A stretch of DNA of 6,169 nt from positions 1 through 6,169 of the forward strand of contig JAFDCW010000641.1 of the NCBI GenBank assembly GCA_019312705.1, in the 5' to 3' direction. This DNA comes from Deltaproteobacteria bacterium (lineage in GTDB: Bacteria; Myxococcota; Polyangia; Polyangiales; B10-G4). Under the pieces are notes generated by a model, which was not told the origin of the DNA, made no database searches, and saw nothing but the letters and a program-made list of their open reading frames with translations. The position numbers were made by a program, and so were the translations under genes. Positions within the stretch are counted from its first letter, which is position 1, and each line of letters starts with the position of its first letter. This document shows positions 4,343 to 6,169 of this stretch, one piece after another.

Positions 4343-5848
4343 GGCGATGCCGAGGAGCGCGCCGTAGAGCAAGGCCCGGGGCCAGTTCCCGAAGCGCACC
4401 CATGGCGTCACTTCCGAGAGCACGTGCACCTCGGCGATGAACGCGTCGCGGACGAAGGTCTGGGTTTGCAGCAGGCTCTCCCCGGTCGCGGCGGTGTGGG
4501 AGGAGACCCCCGTGTTGACGGCCCGGACGAGGTCGCGGCGTGTTTCGATGGACCGCAGGCGGGACTGGGCTTCATGGCCAAAGGGTTCCGTCGTATGGCC
4601 GAACCACGCGTCGTTGGTGACGTTCACCAGGACATCGGGGTCGTTTCGGCCCACCAAGATCGCGTACTCGGCGAGCACGTCTTCGTAGCAGTTGAGCACG
4701 CCCACCCGGGCGCCCCCGATCTCGATGACCTTCGGCGCGTCGCCGGGGATCATGCCGCGGGGGAAGTACTCTTGAATCGGAATCAGGTAGTCCCAGAGGG
4801 GCACGTACTCGCCGAAGGCGAGCAGTTCGACCTTGTCTGCGGTGGCCGAGAAGGTGCCGTCCGAGTTGACCGCGACCACCGAGTTGTACCGCCCAGCGTC
4901 CGGATCTCGGGTGACCGTGCCGACGAGGAGGGGGCCCTTGGCGCCGCGGTTCAGGATGGCCCATCGGCCCGGCGAATCTCGGGTCCAGGACCGGGGGAGC
5001 AGGTACGGATAGGCCGTCTCGGGCCAAACGACGAGGTCGGCGCCCGACGACTCGAGGTCCCGGGTGAGCTCCTGAAGCGAGGCGAGGCGTGCGGGGGCGC
5101 TGTCGCGGTTGTTCTTTTCCTGGATGCTGACGTTGGGTTGCACCACTCCGATGCGCAGGGTCGGGGCGAGCAGGCGCTCCGCGCGCACTTCCTCGATGCG
5201 GTAGGCGCCATAGACGAGGGGGAGCGTGAGGGCCACGGCGCCGATGATGGCCGCCCGCCGGTCGCGGTGAACGAGGGCCTGGCCGAGCCCCATCGCAGCG
5301 TAGGTGAGACAGAGGTCGAGGAGGGGTTGTCCGCCGATGTCCGCGAGCTGGAGCCACACCGGGAAGCCGGTCTGGGAGTGCATCAGCCTCCACGGGAAGA
5401 GGGTCGGGGCGAGGTCGGAGAAGAGGGTCAGGAGGGGGGGCAATACGGCCCACACCGGAAAGCGTCGCTGGGCGAGGGCCGCGGCGAATGCACAGGCGGC
5501 GGCCATGGGAAGGGCCTGGGCGGCGAAGAGTAGGCCCGCCGTCGGGATGGCGGCGACGGTCGGGAAGCCAGCGAAAGTCTCGAGGAGCCCTACCATCCAG
5601 TAGAGCGCCACGGCGTTGACCAGGAAGGAAAATACGAAACCCGCGACGAAGCCGTTGCGAGGCGAGGGTAGATAGCCGGGGGGGGCAACCGCGAAGAGCA
5701 GGAAAGCGAGGCCGGGGTAGGCCAGCAGTCCCCACTCGTTCGGCGCCGGGGTGAGCCCGAGGCTTACGCCCGCGACCACGGCGAGGGGCAGCGTCGTGCG
5801 CACGATGTCGCGACGACTGGGCGCGACCATGGGCCGTTCTGTCTTCAT
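4301..5848 (-). CDS. lnt: Apolipoprotein N-acyltransferase
   Basis: This 515-residue inner-membrane enzyme transfers an acyl chain from phospholipid to the N-terminal cysteine of diacylglyceryl lipoproteins, the last step of lipoprotein maturation after Lgt and LspA. Length and layout match the family: about six to seven hydrophobic segments between residues 17 and 216, a periplasmic nitrilase domain from about 231 to 475, and a last membrane segment at about 491-506. All catalytic residues are visible: Glu277 in VVWPETAYP, Lys339 in DKVELLAFGEYVP (with Glu347) and Cys387 in GVLNCYEDV. The NDAWFG motif (412-417) and the RSIETRRDLVRAVNTGVSS segment (432-450) are also conserved. The ATG follows directly on the TAG stop of the upstream lipid-kinase gene (5849-5851), so the two are almost certainly co-transcribed. 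An in-frame ATG at residue 7 is an alternative start; neither has a strong Shine-Dalgarno sequence. Confidence 0.97.
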   Translation of the reverse strand: MKTERPMVAPSRRDIVRTTLPLAVVAGVSLGLTPAPNEWGLLAYPGLAFLLFAVAPPGYLPSPRNGFVAGFVFSFLVNAVALYWMVGLLETFAGFPTVAAIPTAGLLFAAQALPMAAACAFAAALAQRRFPVWAVLPPLLTLFSDLAPTLFPWRLMHSQTGFPVWLQLADIGGQPLLDLCLTYAAMGLGQALVHRDRRAAIIGAVALTLPLVYGAYRIEEVRAERLLAPTLRIGVVQPNVSIQEKNNRDSAPARLASLQELTRDLESSGADLVVWPETAYPYLLPRSWTRDSPGRWAILNRGAKGPLLVGTVTRDPDAGRYNSVVAVNSDGTFSATADKVELLAFGEYVPLWDYLIPIQEYFPRGMIPGDAPKVIEIGGARVGVLNCYEDVLAEYAILVGRNDPDVLVNVTNDAWFGHTTEPFGHEAQSRLRSIETRRDLVRAVNTGVSSHTAATGESLLQTQTFVRDAFIAEVHVLSEVTPWVRFGNWPRALLYGALLGIALAAQRRDLWTRPR

Positions 5849-6169
5849 CTAGGCTCGCAGGCGGATCGTGCCTGCTTGCATCTCGAAAGTCGCGGGCAAT
5901 CGGCCCGGGGTTTCGCCGTCCACGTCGAGCAGCACGTGGTCGCGCTCGTCGACGGGTTCTGCGAAAACGCGTGATCCTCGGAGGTGTTGGATGCCCGGTT
6001 GTTCGAGGATCGTGCTGCCGTAGAGGTGCCGCAATAGAGAAAGCTGGGTGAGGAAGGGGCGTGCTTCGACGGTCACGACGTCGAAGAGGCCGTCATCGAT
6101 GCGGGCCTCCGGCGCGATGTGCATGCCGCCGCCGAAGAAGCGCCCGTTGCATACCGCGATGTTGGTGAT
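5849..6169 (-). CDS. YegS/diacylglycerol-kinase-type lipid kinase, partial: N-terminal part beyond right edge
   Basis: Only the C-terminal 106 residues lie in the window; the frame runs open through the right edge, so the Met at 6122-6124 is internal and not the start. The segment matches the C-terminal domain of the diacylglycerol kinase/YegS/sphingosine-kinase-like family: VCNGRFFGGGMHIAPEARID at window residues 6-25, then DGLFDVVTVE, and LLDVDGETPG near the end, corresponding to the family's 'NGxxxGGGxxxxPxAxxDDG' and 'DGE' signatures. These enzymes phosphorylate diacylglycerol or related lipids with ATP on the cytoplasmic side of the membrane. The nucleotide-binding N-terminal domain with its GGDGT motif would be outside the window and cannot be checked. 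The stop abuts the lnt ATG, pointing to a shared transcript for membrane-lipid functions. The exact lipid substrate is unknown. Confidence 0.9.
   Translation of the reverse strand: MTNIAVCNGRFFGGGMHIAPEARIDDGLFDVVTVEARPFLTQLSLLRHLYGSTILEQPGIQHLRGSRVFAEPVDERDHVLLDVDGETPGRLPATFEMQAGTIRLRA

Noticed and set aside
4424..5533. 369-residue plus-strand frame and 387-residue minus-strand frame (4572-5735) overlapping lnt
   Set aside because: Both lie within a complete Lnt with all catalytic residues; the alternatives are low-complexity Arg/Pro/Gly or Gly/Val/Glu translations without motifs.

Overview
The window is GC-rich bacterial chromosome with tightly packed genes. The longest stretch without a gene is 99 bases. 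It holds eight protein genes, two of them cut by the window edges, and no RNA gene, insertion sequence or CRISPR array that I can see. The codon style (G/C at most third positions), an outer-membrane/lipoprotein set (ChaN-type lipoprotein, Lnt, a small exported barrel-like protein) and a lysine/alanine-rich tail on an enzyme suggest a Gram-negative, perhaps a myxobacterium-like or other former deltaproteobacterial lineage. That placement is an inference, not a demonstration.

Layout. Bases 1-440 (minus) hold the N-terminal part of a ChaN-family lipoprotein. Divergent from it, only 18 bases away, starts a plus-strand cluster: small-type transaldolase (459-1106), small exported beta-rich protein of unknown function (1117-1659), NUDIX hydrolase (1652-2374) and NAD kinase (2371-3297). 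The spacings are 10 nt, an 8-nt overlap and a 4-nt GTGA overlap, so these four are very probably one translationally coupled operon. After a 99-base gap containing a nested inverted repeat comes a glutaminyl-peptide cyclotransferase-like protein with a histone-H1-like lysine-rich N-terminus (3397-4293, plus). Converging on it with 7 bases between the stop codons is a minus-strand pair: a YegS/diacylglycerol-kinase-type lipid kinase (cut by the right edge, ends at 5849), whose TAG stop directly abuts the ATG of apolipoprotein N-acyltransferase lnt (4301-5848).

How the genes may work together. Transaldolase (pentose phosphate pathway), an ADP-ribose-pyrophosphatase-like NUDIX enzyme and NAD kinase form a plausible nicotinamide-cofactor/NADPH group. 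The exported protein between them is the odd member. Lnt and the lipid kinase form a membrane-lipid/lipoprotein-maturation pair, and the ChaN-type lipoprotein at the other end would be a client of Lnt.

I see no complete new defence or mobile system. The points most worth a second look are the lysine-rich tail on the cyclotransferase, a NUDIX box with E-x11-RE instead of E-x7-RE (its first half encoded by a perfect 11+1+11 palindrome), active-site residues that mark the 'fructose-6-phosphate aldolase-like' protein as a true transaldolase, and altered residues in a NAD-kinase binding motif.
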